This document shows positions 20,419 through 29,995 of a DNA stretch of 64,000 nt, piece by piece. Both the position numbers and the translations under genes were made by a program. Source of the stretch: Macrosoma leucophasiata (lineage: Eukaryota; Arthropoda; Insecta; Lepidoptera; Hedylidae); contig JAWQUS010000025.1 in assembly GCA_036365455.1 (NCBI GenBank), forward strand, positions 25,828,001-25,892,000, given 5' to 3'. Each line of letters opens with the position of its first letter. Position 1 is the first letter of the stretch. The notes under the pieces are model-generated. The model was not told the DNA's origin, searched no databases, and was given only the letters and a program-made list of their open reading frames with translations.

Positions 20419-20712
20419 AATCACTGGTGGTAAAGTTCCAGTGTAGGAGTTCGAGGGCGGCACCACCGCATCACCTTATTTATCTGCTGCTAAATGGTAA
20501 TGTTCAGCACTGTCGTGTTCCGGTTAGAAGGTAATGTATGGCCCCTTAATGAAATAGTCATTCAATGACATAATAAAACAGAGACATAATAACTTGGGTT
20601 TCAGGGGTAGTAACGCATCTGCATTTTGATCTCTGGTCTTTGTGTGGGTGTCTAGATGCTGCCGTCACCATTTAACATCAATGTGAACTGTATGCTTATT
20701 TGTCACCTTCAT
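20416..20712 (+). mobile_element. family B, full length but diverged
   Basis: Starts CACTGGTGGTAAAGTTCCAG and ends TATGCTTATTTGTCACC plus a short A-rich tail. It carries an extra 30-40 bp in the centre after GGCCCCTTAATG. Confidence 0.8.
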
Positions 20713-20904
20713 TACGTGAAATAAAATCGTCCAAAAATAGCTATGAGTTGAAATACGAGTATGTATCAATAGAATGTTTCATTTTCTTTTTTACGTACGA
20801 AGAAGTAAAGAATTTGAAATATTCTTTGTCATTTATTGGCAGTGTTCCAAGGCCCACGTGTATTGAGAAAACTTTAAAAAGAAAAAGATATGTATGACCC
20901 CGTA
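20713..20904. other. no recognisable gene
   Basis: A 65-codon frame (20700-20897) starts inside the B tail and shows no domain. Confidence 0.35.
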
Positions 20905-21085
20905 AAACATTTTTTACAATTCTTGTCCGTCTGTCTCTCTGTTTGTTCCCGCTAATCTCGGGAACGGCTGCACCGATTTTGACGGGACTTTCACTGACAG
21001 ATAGCTTATGTAATAAGGAGTAACTGAGGCTTCTATACTAGCTGCGTCCATGACTTCGTCCGGGTACATGTACATACTGAACAAT
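20905..21085 (+). mobile_element. F-type element
   Basis: TCTCGGGAACGGCTGCACCG, GACGGGACTTTCACTGACAG and CTATACTAGCTGCGTCCATG with ACTTCGTCCGGG are the standard F sentence. A CTAG terminus lies at 21041. Confidence 0.65.
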
Positions 21086-21372
21086 CATAAATTCACACGC
21101 GGATGATATCGCGGACACAGCCGTTAGATATATAAAAATTCATTCCATTTTATTATTTTCAGTTGTAGCGGTGATAGAAAAATATAATTTGTTAAAATTT
21201 TAGGCTGTATCTGAAACATTCAGGTTCATAAGATACAGACGTATATAAAATCTAAAGACGGACAGGCGGACAGCGGAGTCTCGGTAAAAGGGTCCATTTT
21301 TTACCCTTTATATTCATACCATCTAACCCATAGAGTTTAGACCCTGAAAACTGTAAAATTCTAGAATTTTTA
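21086..21372. other. no recognisable gene
   Basis: Possibly more F-related debris (GACGGACAGGCGGACAG), otherwise unassigned. Confidence 0.35.
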
Positions 21373-21652
21373 CTGGTGGTAGAGCTCCAGTGACGGAGCT
21401 CGCGGGAGTAGACACCACCGCATTACCTGATTTACTTGCCGCTAAATGGTAGTGATCAGCACTATCGTGTTCCGGTCAGGTGGTAATGTACGGCCCTGTA
21501 ATTTCCGGCACAGAGGCGTAACACCTTAGGCCTCAGGAGTGGTAAAGCATTTGCATTTTGACCTTGGTCTTTGTGTGGGTGTCTATAGGCTGCAGTCATC
21601 ACTTAACATCAATGTGAACTGCATGCTTGTTTGCCACTTCAAGTACATAAAA
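21373..21652 (+). mobile_element. family B, complete and little diverged
   Basis: One of the best B copies: ACTGGTGGTAGAGCTCCAG head, GTTCCGGTCAGGTGGTAATG, GCATGCTTGTTTGCCACTTC and an A-rich tail of about 20 bases. Its 3' 35 bp resembles the end of the CR1/Jockey-like LINE at 27.84-27.89 kb. Confidence 0.9.
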
Positions 21653-21942
21653 AAAAAAGAAAAAAAAATCTAAAACACAGCTAGCTGTCACAAACAAACA
21701 GCAATCAATAGTCCATTCAGCAGTCGGCGGGCAAAAGTGCGAAGAGCAAGCCCATTTGTTGTCAACCCTCGTACCCTATCGTCGGGGAATACACGACGCG
21801 TGGCCACGTTACGTAATGTTTTACCTCGCAAGTATCAAATCTGAGACAACAAGAATATTGTACCGAAATTATTCAGAAGAAGGTCCCGTGAATAATGAAA
21901 CATGATGATATTTTATTTAAAGAAAAATGGAAAGAAAAATTT

Positions 21943-22018
21943 GACTTCAGGCGAAACTCGAACTCGCGGCCTACTGGGAATCTAGTCCAGCCGCTCTTCC
22001 AATTGAGCTACTGAAGTC
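21943..22018 (-). pseudogene. tRNA-like sequence in E, left unit
   Basis: 76 nt, with acceptor GACTTCA/TGAAGTC fully paired. The T-arm 3' side has one change against the 14.7 kb copy (AGTTTCGCC in place of AGTCTCGCC). Confidence 0.75.
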
Positions 22019-22190
22019 CTGCCCGATTTGTCAAATCTTTCCTTCACATTTATTGCATTGCTTTATGGTAGCAGCAGCGCCATCTATTGCCAACTATGCT
22101 AGTTAGGCAACCGATATAATAGACTTTGCAGTTTATTGAATATCGTAAATTAGTCGCTTTTACCCTTAATAATTGAGGTAAATCGGGCAG

Positions 22191-22266
22191 GACTTCAGTA
22201 GCTCAATTGGAAGAGCGGCTGGACTAGATTCCCAGTAGGCCGCGAGTTCGAGTCTCGTCTGAAGTC
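22191..22266 (+). pseudogene. tRNA-like sequence in E, right unit
   Basis: 76 nt, same structure. It reads TCTCGTCTGAAGTC where others have TCTCGCCTGAAGTC. Confidence 0.75.
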
Positions 22267-22351
22267 AAATTTTTCTTTCCATTTTTGTTTAAATAAAATA
22301 TATTTCACAAGCATGTGTTAATGCGAAATAATATAAAACAAACATGATGAT

Positions 22352-22780
22352 GTTATCTATACTTAAAATAAAACTGTAGAAGTGTTAATTCTGTACATTA
22401 AAAATATTGAAAAAATAAACACCAGGGTATGTTACTAGATCGATACCAAACCCAAATATATGATTAGAAAAATTTTTGTCTGTCAGTCTGTCTGTCTGTC
22501 TGTTTGTTTGTTCAAGCATCACATAAAAACTACCAGTCCGATTACAATAAAACTTGGTATGATTATACTTTAATACGTCATAAATGTACCAAATGAGAAT
22601 GCAGTTGCAATTCCATCAATTGCAACTGCATATACGAATACTGCTTATAGACATTTATATAAGAGTGAGGAATTAATAATAAATAACAAATGACACAATT
22701 TAATCAAACATCCTGATGGATGTTATACGTTGTAAATGTAGTTCCAAATGATGTATACAAATAATGCTTGTATGTAGTCT
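22352..22780. other. no gene; CTGT run and a 14-bp hairpin
   Basis: A CTGT-rich tract at 22480-22510 is followed by F-like CAGTCCGATTACAATAAAAC. A perfect hairpin with arms ATGCAGTTGCAATT (22599-22612) and its complement (22618-22631) surrounds the loop CCATC. Confidence 0.6.
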
Positions 22781-23028
22781 ATTTTTTTTTCTGTCTATTT
22801 TTGTATGAGGTTCAGGCATTGCCTGGCAGCTTGAAGTTCGTGATGCCACTAGGACCCACCAGAATATAAGCGCTGCAGTCACTCTGCAGCAATCAGCTGA
22901 GGTGGGTGCCGTTTTTCTTGGCTTCCCACAACCAAATATGTAATCATTGTTTTACTTGTTTTTAACTTTAATTATTATGGGTTGTTGTGTGTGTGCCTTG
23001 AAAATAAATATTTTTCTTCTTCTTCTTA
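22781..23028 (+). repeat. unclassified repeat K, probable LINE 3' end
   Basis: CCACTAGGACCCACCAGAAT, a CTGCAGTCACTCTGCAGCAA block, GTGCCTTGAAAATAAATA and a CTT-repeat tail. A shorter relative lies at 43.69-43.81 kb. The tail form suggests a non-LTR 3' UTR. Confidence 0.5.
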
Positions 23029-23040
23029 AATACACACATA

Positions 23041-23335
23041 AATGTTAGGAGTCATTATTTTAATGTACGGTTGTATACTATTGAATGGACGCGCCGGCCA
23101 CTAGATGGCTCAAGCACTCGCTCGCGCGCACTACCCAAATCGAGCAGCGAGCAGCTTCGTGAGGCATTTGCCGCGCCTAATGAACAAACATCTATGTAGT
23201 ATAAGAAAACATCAATTTTAAGAACTATGAATTTAAAATAGTCGTCGATGAAATGTTGTTGGGAATAATGTATAGAGGCTGCCTGCAAGAGGTGATGCAC
23301 TAATTTCAATTAACCCTTTATATTATAACTACATA
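23041..23335. other. GC-richer block, possible LTR remnant
   Basis: A block opening TGTTAGGAGTC and containing CGCGCCGGCCACTAGATGG and CACTCGCTCGCGCGC has the flavour of a retrotransposon LTR. I see no second copy, no primer-binding site and no defined 3' end, so this stays a suggestion. Confidence 0.25.
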
Positions 23336-23376
23336 TTTTATTAAAGAAATTAAAGAAAAAGCGGAAAGAAAAATTT

Positions 23377-23450
23377 GACTTCGGGCAGGAATCGAATCTG
23401 CGACCTCAGTATAACCAATCCAGCCGCTTTACCACTAAGCTACCGAAGTC
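23377..23450 (-). pseudogene. tRNA-like sequence, E2 unit 1
   Basis: 74 nt with acceptor GACTTCG paired to CGAAGTC, and a D arm containing AGCTTAGTGGTAAAGC. The anticodon arm does not fold cleanly. Confidence 0.65.
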
Positions 23451-23683
23451 CCACACCGATGAGTAAAATTTTACTTTCCCTTATTGATTTTAACCGATTA
23501 AGGGTCGGTGAACGACATCCATTAATAACTAATTAATAGCTATACAACCGATATGACAGACTTTACGGTTTATACAATATCGTTAAGATGTCGCTGTTCC
23601 CTTAATAATTGTACTATTTATTTTTCGCAATAACACATGAGAGTGAACTTAAGAAATTAAAGACAAAACGGAAAGAAAATTTT

Positions 23684-23757
23684 TTTTTCGGACAGGTTTC
23701 GAACCCCCGACCTCAGGATAACCAGTCCAGCCGCTTTACCACTAAGCTACCGAAGTC
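23684..23757 (-). pseudogene. tRNA-like sequence, E2 unit 2
   Basis: Related to unit 1 (box word GGTTCGGGGGTC-like on plus as GTTTCGAACCCCCGACC), but one acceptor strand has been overwritten by a T run, so the acceptor stem is lost. Confidence 0.6.
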
Positions 23758-23839
23758 CCACACCGATGCGTCAAGTTTCAAATAAAAATTTCTTTCCCTT
23801 TTTTCTTTAATATTTTTTGATCCGTACGTTAATGTTAGT

Positions 23840-24123
23840 TTTTTTTTTATGTAATGGAAGTGGAAAACAAGCATGCAGTTCATGTTGATGGTAAGTGATA
23901 ACTGCAGCCTATAAACACCCACACAAAGACCAAGTTCAAAATGCAGATGCGTTACCACTCCTGAGGCCTAAGGTGTTATGTCTCTATGCCGGAAATCACA
24001 GGACCGTACATTACCACCTGACCGGAACACGATAGTGCTGAACACTAGCATTTAGCGGCAAGTATATTAGGTAATGCGGTGGTGCCTACGCCCGCGAGCT
24101 CCGTCACTGGAGCTCTACCACCA
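23840..24123 (-). mobile_element. family B, complete copy
   Basis: Left end is the A-rich tail with GGAAAACAAGCATGCAG, right end GGAGCTCTACCACCAGT. It keeps all B landmarks and is close to consensus. Confidence 0.9.
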
Positions 24124-24600
24124 GTGGATATATGATAATTATAGTGATAATGTCGTGCGATATTTGACATGAATCGTATAGAAAGTTTTGTTTTGTCCAA
24201 AACAAATACAGGTTCGATACGTAAAAAGACCTTCCCAGTGTTGCGAAATACCCATAGAAGATGTTTTCACTTATTAACAGTACATTCCGCCTTAGCCATT
24301 CCTTTTTATGTTGCAATTGATGCAAGGGTAAACTATTGAATTTCTCTGCTGATGGGTTTGAACCCCAATAACAAAAATGTTTGCGTTGTATGCTTACGTG
24401 AAATAAAGAATCGTTTTAAGTAGCTATTCCTGCTAGGGATAGGCAATATAGTAATGTGGTCGTTGTTTGGGTAGGTAGGTACTCATATAATTTGCAATGA
24501 ACAAAAAAAGGCAATTACCCGAATATCAATAACAAGGTTTTAAAGAATAGCTCACATTCATAAACCACCGAGATAAAATTTAACTTGGAGCATTTTTCGG
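24124..24600. other. no recognisable gene
   Basis: AT-rich. The minus-strand frame at 24104-24325 begins in B and has no domain. Confidence 0.4.
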
Positions 24601-24905
24601 TCTATTACATCTATCTATATACTCGTATATATATTATATACAAATCAATTGCTGTTTGTTAGTCTCACTAAAACTTGAGAACGGCTGGACCGATTTGGTT
24701 AATTTTGGTTTTGAATTATTTCTGCATGTCCAGGGAAGGTTCAAAAGGTGAAGAAAAGGGAAAATATGAAGAAAGATTAAATTGAAGAGGAATACTACAA
24801 AAACACAATTTAATTTTCCCATACAAATAGTCCGTATATATCAAACCTTTGACACATTATTTCATTCTGAGGCAATGCGAAGTTTGCCGGGTCAGCTAGT
24901 TTTAT
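24601..24905 (+). mobile_element. F-type element ending GGGTCAGCTAGT
   Basis: AAACTTGAGAACGGCTGGAC near the left, then an internal stretch, and GGCAATGCGAAGTTTGCCGG before GTCAGCTAGT at the right. The terminus is the classic CTAG type. The minus-strand frame inside is not a gene. Confidence 0.65.
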
Positions 24906-24940
24906 ATAAATATTCTTATCTAATCTAACCTAACCTCAAA

Positions 24941-25404
24941 AAATGTATGCATTCAAGCATACATGCAAACACCTTTGATTCGCCGGTTACATTTTGGTCT
25001 ATGTAACGCGCCTTTTGCGCTCGCCGATTGCCCGGTGAAGTAGACTAGTGCCGACACAAGACTACATAAGTGTGTCTTAAAAAAACTTAACGTAACTTCA
25101 CGGCTGTAATCCCCGAAGGGGTAGGCAGAGGTAAATACATGCATTCAAGCATACATGCAAACACCCACGATTCGCCGGTTACGTTTTGGCCCATGTAACA
25201 GGTGGCGAGCCTGTTGACATCTCTGGGCACATTACCAAACTTTGAGGTACTGGGAAATTTGCAGAAAATGGAAAAATCCCAATAGAACCAGAGATAAAGG
25301 CTTTTTCACCATCCATTATCTCTGATAACCCCCTACCCGGGAATCGAACCCAGGACCTCAGCGTAGTAGTAGTGGCCTGCTACCGCTAGGCTACCGAGGC
25401 AGTT
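24941..25404 (-). mobile_element. two SINE family A copies in tandem
   Basis: A 3' fragment (about 24941-25010) is followed by a complete copy (about 25086-25404), both minus. They share GCATTCAAGCATACATGC exactly. The complete copy has an intact A box and B box and is the best A copy in the window. Confidence 0.88.
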
Positions 25405-26520
25405 AGGCAAAAAAACTTAACTAAGTATATTGTGAGAAAAATAAATCTAGCTTTAATCTCATAACAGAGTTGATTATTTCCCCGAAAACATCGCAGTGGC
25501 GTGCGAATTATACACAAATATTAATGCCACTTCACAAAAGGAACAAATTACTAACATGTGCGGAAATGTTGTTCATTCTACGTGTGTGTGGTGTGTGAAA
25601 AATTATGAGGTTTGTGTTGTAGATTTGTTCTCGGAGACAGTGTTTGCTAGAAAAATTAGCATGATGCTGTTTATTCTTTTTAACTGCCTCCAAAAATGTA
25701 AGAGATTCTATTTAATATACGACTGAATGTATATTTTTAAACATGTGTAAACATGTAGACAAATCGATCCAAAATTAATGACTCCATTGATTGTGGACCG
25801 ATTTTGATTTTTATTCGTACCGTTTGAAAGCGTGCACTTCGAAATTGGTCCATATTTCACCAAGTTTCGATCTGATAATGGCATCATGGAAAAATTGAGG
25901 AAAATTCTCAAAAATTCTATGAACATTGTAGAAATTTATGAACTTAAAAATTATTGTTACTATGATTTTTAGTATTGAAGGTAGCATATTATTACTTATG
26001 ATTTTGACTTGATTTATAGTATCTAAGCTCGTAAAGTTATCAAATAATTGAGCTAAAATGTGACTATAGTAAAATCACAAATACAAAGTATAAAAAAAAA
26101 ATTAAAAAAAATGTTTTATTTTTAAAACCACGACGCCGTTAAAAGGAAAAAAATATAAAGTTTAATGTTTTAAGATTCACAACAAAACATTTGTAGCTCG
26201 GCTTTGTTCTTTGGAGTGACAATCCTTTTTCTTACTTCTGCTAGTTTTACAAAAGATAAAAACCATATCTAACGCACTCAATCGGTGTGCCCTGAATACT
26301 TCAACTGCGCTGAGATATGCCCAAGGAAAAGGTGTCATGATTCTTAATGTTGTTGTTTTTTTGTGCGTAATACGTTTTGTTCAATGCAGTGTTATGAACA
26401 GTAACTTTGAACTTATTTCTTCAGTTACAGCTTGTTTTTGGACTTCCAAGAGCCTTTAGCAATGTAGTATCAGATAAAACTTCCAGGATACCGATTCTTT
26501 TACCAACGGTGAGTGGAGTG
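25405..26520. other. no recognisable gene
   Basis: Frames at 25496-25726 and 25708-25926 have no domain. An A-run lies at 26090-26115. Confidence 0.4.
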
Positions 26521-26537
26521 CCTTGGAGCTGTGGCGC

Positions 26538-26546
26538 TATAAAAGG
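26538..26546 (+). promoter_or_regulatory. TATA-box-like TATAAAAGG
   Basis: A textbook TATA box followed by a G run, in an otherwise GC-balanced stretch (26500-26740). About 30-40 bp downstream is TTGAGTGG, with no clear initiator. It may be the promoter of an old LTR element or of an unseen transcript. No coding frame follows. Confidence 0.3.
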
Positions 26547-26879
26547 GGGGAGGGGCTTAAACTAAATTGAGTGGACCTCAATCCGAAACTCGCCCCAGCG
26601 TCATGTCCATTCCTGCTTTCCTCGATAAGGCATCCGAGAGGCCCGACATGGATACAGTAGTGTGCAACTTTCGTGCTGTCACCTGCAGACTGATGCCACC
26701 TGCATGCTGATTATTTTTTTATACCGTTTCAGTTACATTCCGGATCTCGTTTAGTGGCAGCATGAGAAAAAACGTTCACTAGTGCATACTGTTGCGATAG
26801 CGGCGTGCTGGTTTAGTCGTTATACCCGCAGAACTGTCGTCCTGGTTATGGACATATAGAACGAAGTACGTTTTGGGAG
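26547..26879. other. no recognisable gene
   Basis: GC-balanced stretch with words such as GGCATCCGAGAGGCCCGAC that look like worn mobile-element sequence, family unknown. Confidence 0.35.
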
Positions 26880-26919
26880 TCATATTGAGTGTACAACCAA
26901 GTTGGCATCCAAAAGTTAG

Positions 26920-27838
26920 GGTTGCTTAACGAAGCGAGGCTGTATTTCACATTGGAGTAACTACTGCAGCCTTATAAGGCCCAAGTGCGGCCTCATCTGG
27001 AATACAGTGCTATAGAGCCCCCAAATACCAGTTTGGTCCATTTGACTCCCAAGTAAAACCCGCTGTTCATATTGTTAATGAATTGAAACTCACTGCCAGA
27101 CTTGGCCTTGTGCGAGCTGGCATCGGGACGTGATGACCTCACCTCCCAATTGCAAAAGAATTGTCTTCTACTGGAAGATAATTTTTCCACTACTTCAGTG
27201 GCTGACAAGCCATTCCAATGGGGCTTTAGTAAGTGCAATAACCGAAGATAAGCAGCAGCGTACTGCAAGAAAATTACCGCTGCTGCGATCGGTAATCCGT
27301 ATGCCAAGCGTGGTGCTTATGGCATATTCCCCTTATGGGGACGCTTTGAGCACAAAAGCAGTGGATATCTTTCGTCTGAATATGATGATGATGACCCACA
27401 GAATCGAATACCTGTATAAACTACCATGACTAACTACCCACTACTAGTAACTACTAACGACCCAGGTATCACATATAGACTCGAAGATCTGAGTCAGGGC
27501 AGAGACATCGGATGTCTGTGCATTTTCTACCGCCTTTACAATGGTGAGTGCTCTGATGAACTGTTCGATCTGGTGCCATCGTCTACATTCTTACATCGCA
27601 CCACCCGCCGAAGAGAGAAGTTCCACCCGCACAGGTGGATACTAGGAAATGCTCAACAGTCCGATTCGCGCGTTCATTCCTGCTCAGAACGTGCAAATTG
27701 TGGAACGAACTTCCCTCAGAGGTGTTCCCCCGGCGCTACAATATGGGGCTCTTCAAAACTGGCGTCAAAAGTGTCCTTCAGGGCTGGCAGCGCGTTGGCA
27801 ACTCCCCTGATGTTGCAAATGTTCATAGGCGACGGTAA
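26920..27838 (+). pseudogene. LINE reverse transcriptase C-terminal remnants
   Basis: Left part: LGLLNEARLYF, a stop, then YKAQVRPHLEYSA. Right part: ITYRLEDLSQGRDIGCLCIF, YRLYNGECSDELFDLVP, then a frameshift near 27640 into ARSFLLRTCKLWNELPSEVF and FKTGVKSVLQGW. This is the sequence order that follows the polymerase core in CR1 and Jockey-group proteins, where LWN-LP-VFP is diagnostic. The product is dead: a large insertion, one stop and one frameshift. I prefer CR1/Jockey over other clades but cannot separate the two. Confidence 0.8.
27180..27395 (+). mobile_element. family H inserted in the LINE
   Basis: AAGCCATTCCAATGGGGC, CTGCTGCGATCGGTAATCC, ATGCCAAGCGTGGTG, CCCCTTATGGGGACGC and an ATGATGATGATG tail. 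It is the most complete H copy in plus orientation. Confidence 0.75.
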
Positions 27839-27897
27839 CCACTTTCCATCAGGTGGCCCGTCTGCTTGTATGTCAATCCTTTGTCATAAAAAAAAAC

Positions 27898-28111
27898 TCT
27901 GAAATGTGTAGCATGAACTAAATTGGGAAATGCCATTACGAAACATAATTAAATAGTTCCACTATTCAATTAATGGTGTATAATTATAATATAATTTGAT
28001 ACAACTAAAGAGTAATGAGGTTCTTGGGTGCCAGCTATCGAGCGCTGCACAAATTTAATAGACTGACTCCGGGATATACAGCTCTTGTAGATGTACAACT
28101 TAAATAATTTT
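27898..28111. other. no recognisable gene
   Basis: Nothing recognised. The minus-strand frame 27970-28338 crosses B, H and C elements and is not a gene. Confidence 0.4.
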
Positions 28112-28305
28112 ACCGGTGGTGGAGTTCCAACGTGAGAGCAAGGCACTACCGTATTACTTAATCTCATCTTTCCAGCCGAAAAACCTCCACTACAACACCG
28201 TTGTAGCGTCTTTGGGGAATTAGGGGAGAATTTGCCATTATCGCCACGCTTGGCAAGCGGATTGACGATCGCAGTGGCGGTAGTTTTGTCGCACTTCAGC
28301 AAGGA
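28112..28305. mobile_element. B head fragment (+) next to H (-)
   Basis: 28112-28165 is a B head (ACCGGTGGTGGAGTTCCA). 28175-28305 is a minus H segment with GCCATTATCGCCACGCTTGG. Confidence 0.6.
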
Positions 28306-28790
28306 AGCGCGCATGTCCCCGCGGCTGGTGTAGATCATAAGCGATCTACTCGGTTAACCGAGTAGATTAAGCATTACGGGCGCGGTCGGGTGTGTGATGG
28401 GTGACCGCTAGTAACAAATTAAAATGCGCGTTTCCGTGCTTCAGAGGGCACGTTAAGCCGTCGGTTCCGGTTGTTATCGATAGATAGCAATCGTTAGGTA
28501 GTAGTAGTAGTTATCTCTAGGTAGCTTATAACCCGACAGTGCAAAAGTGTCCTTGTAGACCAATTTGAAATAAATGATTTGCATTTTGAATTAGAATTTT
28601 GTTAAACCTTATCGGAGGCCTTATGGGCAGTTTGAAAACATCCGACAGCGGGTTGGCCACTAACCCGTATCTCCACCAATCCACATTGGAGCAGCGTGGT
28701 GGAGTAAGCTCCAGGCCACCTCCCAAAAAGGGGAGAGCTTCGTGCCCGGCAGTAGTACACATCGTATAATGGGTTGCCATTATATATCCC
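28306..28790 (+). mobile_element. 5S-rRNA-derived SINE (family C) with a nested insertion
   Basis: The C copy has head GCGCGCATGTCCCCGCGG, a tandemly repeated CGGTTAACCGAGTAGATTA segment in the 5S region, and a GGGTTGCCATTATAT end. It is split at 28496/28601 by a 104-bp insert. Confidence 0.85.
28497..28600 (-). mobile_element. 104-bp LINE 3' tail inserted in the C SINE
   Basis: GTTA is duplicated on both sides (28493-28496, 28601-28604). On the minus strand the insert reads TTGGTCTACAAGGACACTTT and ends in ACTACTACTACC. A related sequence at 47.81-47.88 kb follows a LINE coding fragment, which identifies it as a non-LTR 3' end. Confidence 0.75.
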
Positions 28791-28794
28791 ATCC

Positions 28795-28960
28795 TGCGTT
28801 ATTATTTTTACTATAGCCCTATTTGAATGGTTTGACCACCATTGCTTGGTAGATTGATTCCACTAACGGGTGAATTTTCCTCCACTAGAATGCGTGAGGG
28901 TCGTCACTTCTCGATGCCAAACACAAGGCGATACTACACCAGAATGTTATGTTTTACTTT
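28795..28960 (-). mobile_element. family H, 5' part
   Basis: ATCCTGCGTTATTATTTTTAC, TTTGAATGGTTTGACCACC and GAGGGTCGTCAC match H and its upstream extension near 13.3 kb (first word trimmed: CCTGCGTTATTATTTTTAC). Confidence 0.55.
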
Positions 28961-29254
28961 CCACAAATTTGTGTGTCAGAAGAATTTAATAACGTTATTA
29001 TCAATATTCCACTAAGTAACATGCAGCAGTTCATTGGAATGTTGATCTAACAGCCTACGAATTAGAGCTCAAAATATATTGATTATTTGCTAGAGTGTAT
29101 TTAACACCTTAGTGAGATTAGTTACATAATATTAGGTTGACTCTTTAGGTGTATGCTTTGTGAGCTTGTAGGTAATATTTATACGTAAAAAAATATAATT
29201 CGTTTTGAACCAGTCGAAATATTGGAAGGTTAATACGCCTTTGAAAAAACATTT
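28961..29254. other. no recognisable gene
   Basis: AT-rich, unassigned. Confidence 0.35.
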
Positions 29255-29458
29255 GTGATTAGCTATTGGGATTTTTCCATTTTCTGAAAGTTTCCCAGTA
29301 CCTCGAAGTTTGGTAATGTACGCGGACATGTCGACAGGCTTACCATGTTACATGGGCCAAAACGTAACCGGCGTATCGTCGGTGATTGCGTGTATGCTTG
29401 AATGCATGCATTTACCTCTACGTACCCCTTCGGTGATTACGGGCGTGAGGTTACGCCT
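29255..29458 (+). mobile_element. SINE family A lacking its tRNA-like head
   Basis: It starts mid-body at CTATTGGGATTTTTCC and runs to CGGGCGTGAGGTTACG. 5'-truncated. Confidence 0.8.
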
Positions 29459-29489
29459 AAAAAATCATCATTCAAAAATGATCTATGGA

Positions 29490-29790
29490 AATAAATAAAA
29501 TTGGAGTGTCTGTTTGTAATATAAAAATAACCGGTTCTTACTAAATGCATATATATGTTTACACGGTACATATATAGAAAAACAACATTATTTACAATTT
29601 CTGTCTGTCTGTCTGTCTGTCCGCCTGTCTGTCTGTCTGTTTGTCCCCGCTAATCTCGGAATTGGCCGGACCGATTTTTACGGGACTTTCACTGGCAGAT
29701 AGTTTATGTAATAAGTACTGTACTGTAATGAGTAACTTAAGCTACTTTTATACTAGCTGCGCCCACGAATTCGTCCGGAGTTCAGGAAAA
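29490..29790 (+). mobile_element. F-type element with CTGT microsatellite
   Basis: AAATAAAATTGGAGTGTC, a CTGT run (29600-29642), TTTTTACGGGACTTTCACTG and TACTAGCTGCGCCCACG. It is the same type as both arms of the 59.4-60.1 kb inverted pair. Confidence 0.7.
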
Positions 29791-29814
29791 GCAAATAGAC
29801 ATTCTTTATAGTAA

Positions 29815-29995
29815 ACACTTTACAGGCTTTACAAGTTTGCGAGTAATAGTCAATCAAATGTAATACACGAAATTTTTGATTAAACTGCATAGAAAATATT
29901 TATATATTTTTTTATTCAATTAATCAAACCTAAAAACTACGGAACCGTACACTGCGCGTGGCCCAACACGCACTTGACCGATTTTTTTTCTTCAA
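29815..29995 (+). repeat. repeat J, second copy
   Basis: Shares AAGTTTGCGAGTAATAGTC and ACTGCGCGTGGCCCAACACG with 6.73-6.89 kb. Confidence 0.65.

Larger units (their letters stand above)
21898..22351. mobile_element. E composite: two head-to-head units with 12-bp TSD
   Basis: A minus unit (from 21910) is followed by a plus unit, meeting near 22175. AAACATGATGAT is duplicated exactly at 21898-21909 and 22340-22351. The ends between the duplications match those of the 60-62 kb array: a TTTTATTTAAAG-type left end and a GCGAAATAATATAAAAC-type right end. This means the inverted pair behaves as one inserted element. It has no coding capacity. Confidence 0.85.
23341..23825 (-). mobile_element. E2: two tandem units with a different tRNA-like head
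   Basis: Two minus-oriented units lie about 307-318 bp apart. Their body matches that of E (CAACCGATAT, CAGACTTT, then CCCTTAATAATTGT), but the tRNA-like part is a different type with box words TAGCTTAGTGG and ATTCGATTCC. The unit length is the same as E, so one body appears with two heads. Confidence 0.75.
26880..27897 (+). mobile_element. CR1/Jockey-like LINE 3' end, interrupted by family H
   Basis: The left part (26920-27050) and right part (about 27470-27838) encode consecutive stretches of the region after the reverse-transcriptase core. Between them lie an H element (about 27180-27395) and unassigned DNA. The 3' UTR reads ACCACTTTCCATCAGGTGGC and CTGCTTGTATGTC, ending in an A run at 27888-27895. 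Confidence 0.8.

Noticed and set aside
23041..23335. Solo LTR
   Set aside because: The TGTTAGGAG start is suggestive, but there is no matching 3' end, target duplication or second copy.
27426..27902. A 158-codon host gene
   Set aside because: The frame follows LINE coding sequence at first, then a frameshift makes it read out of frame; the true frame continues at 27635.
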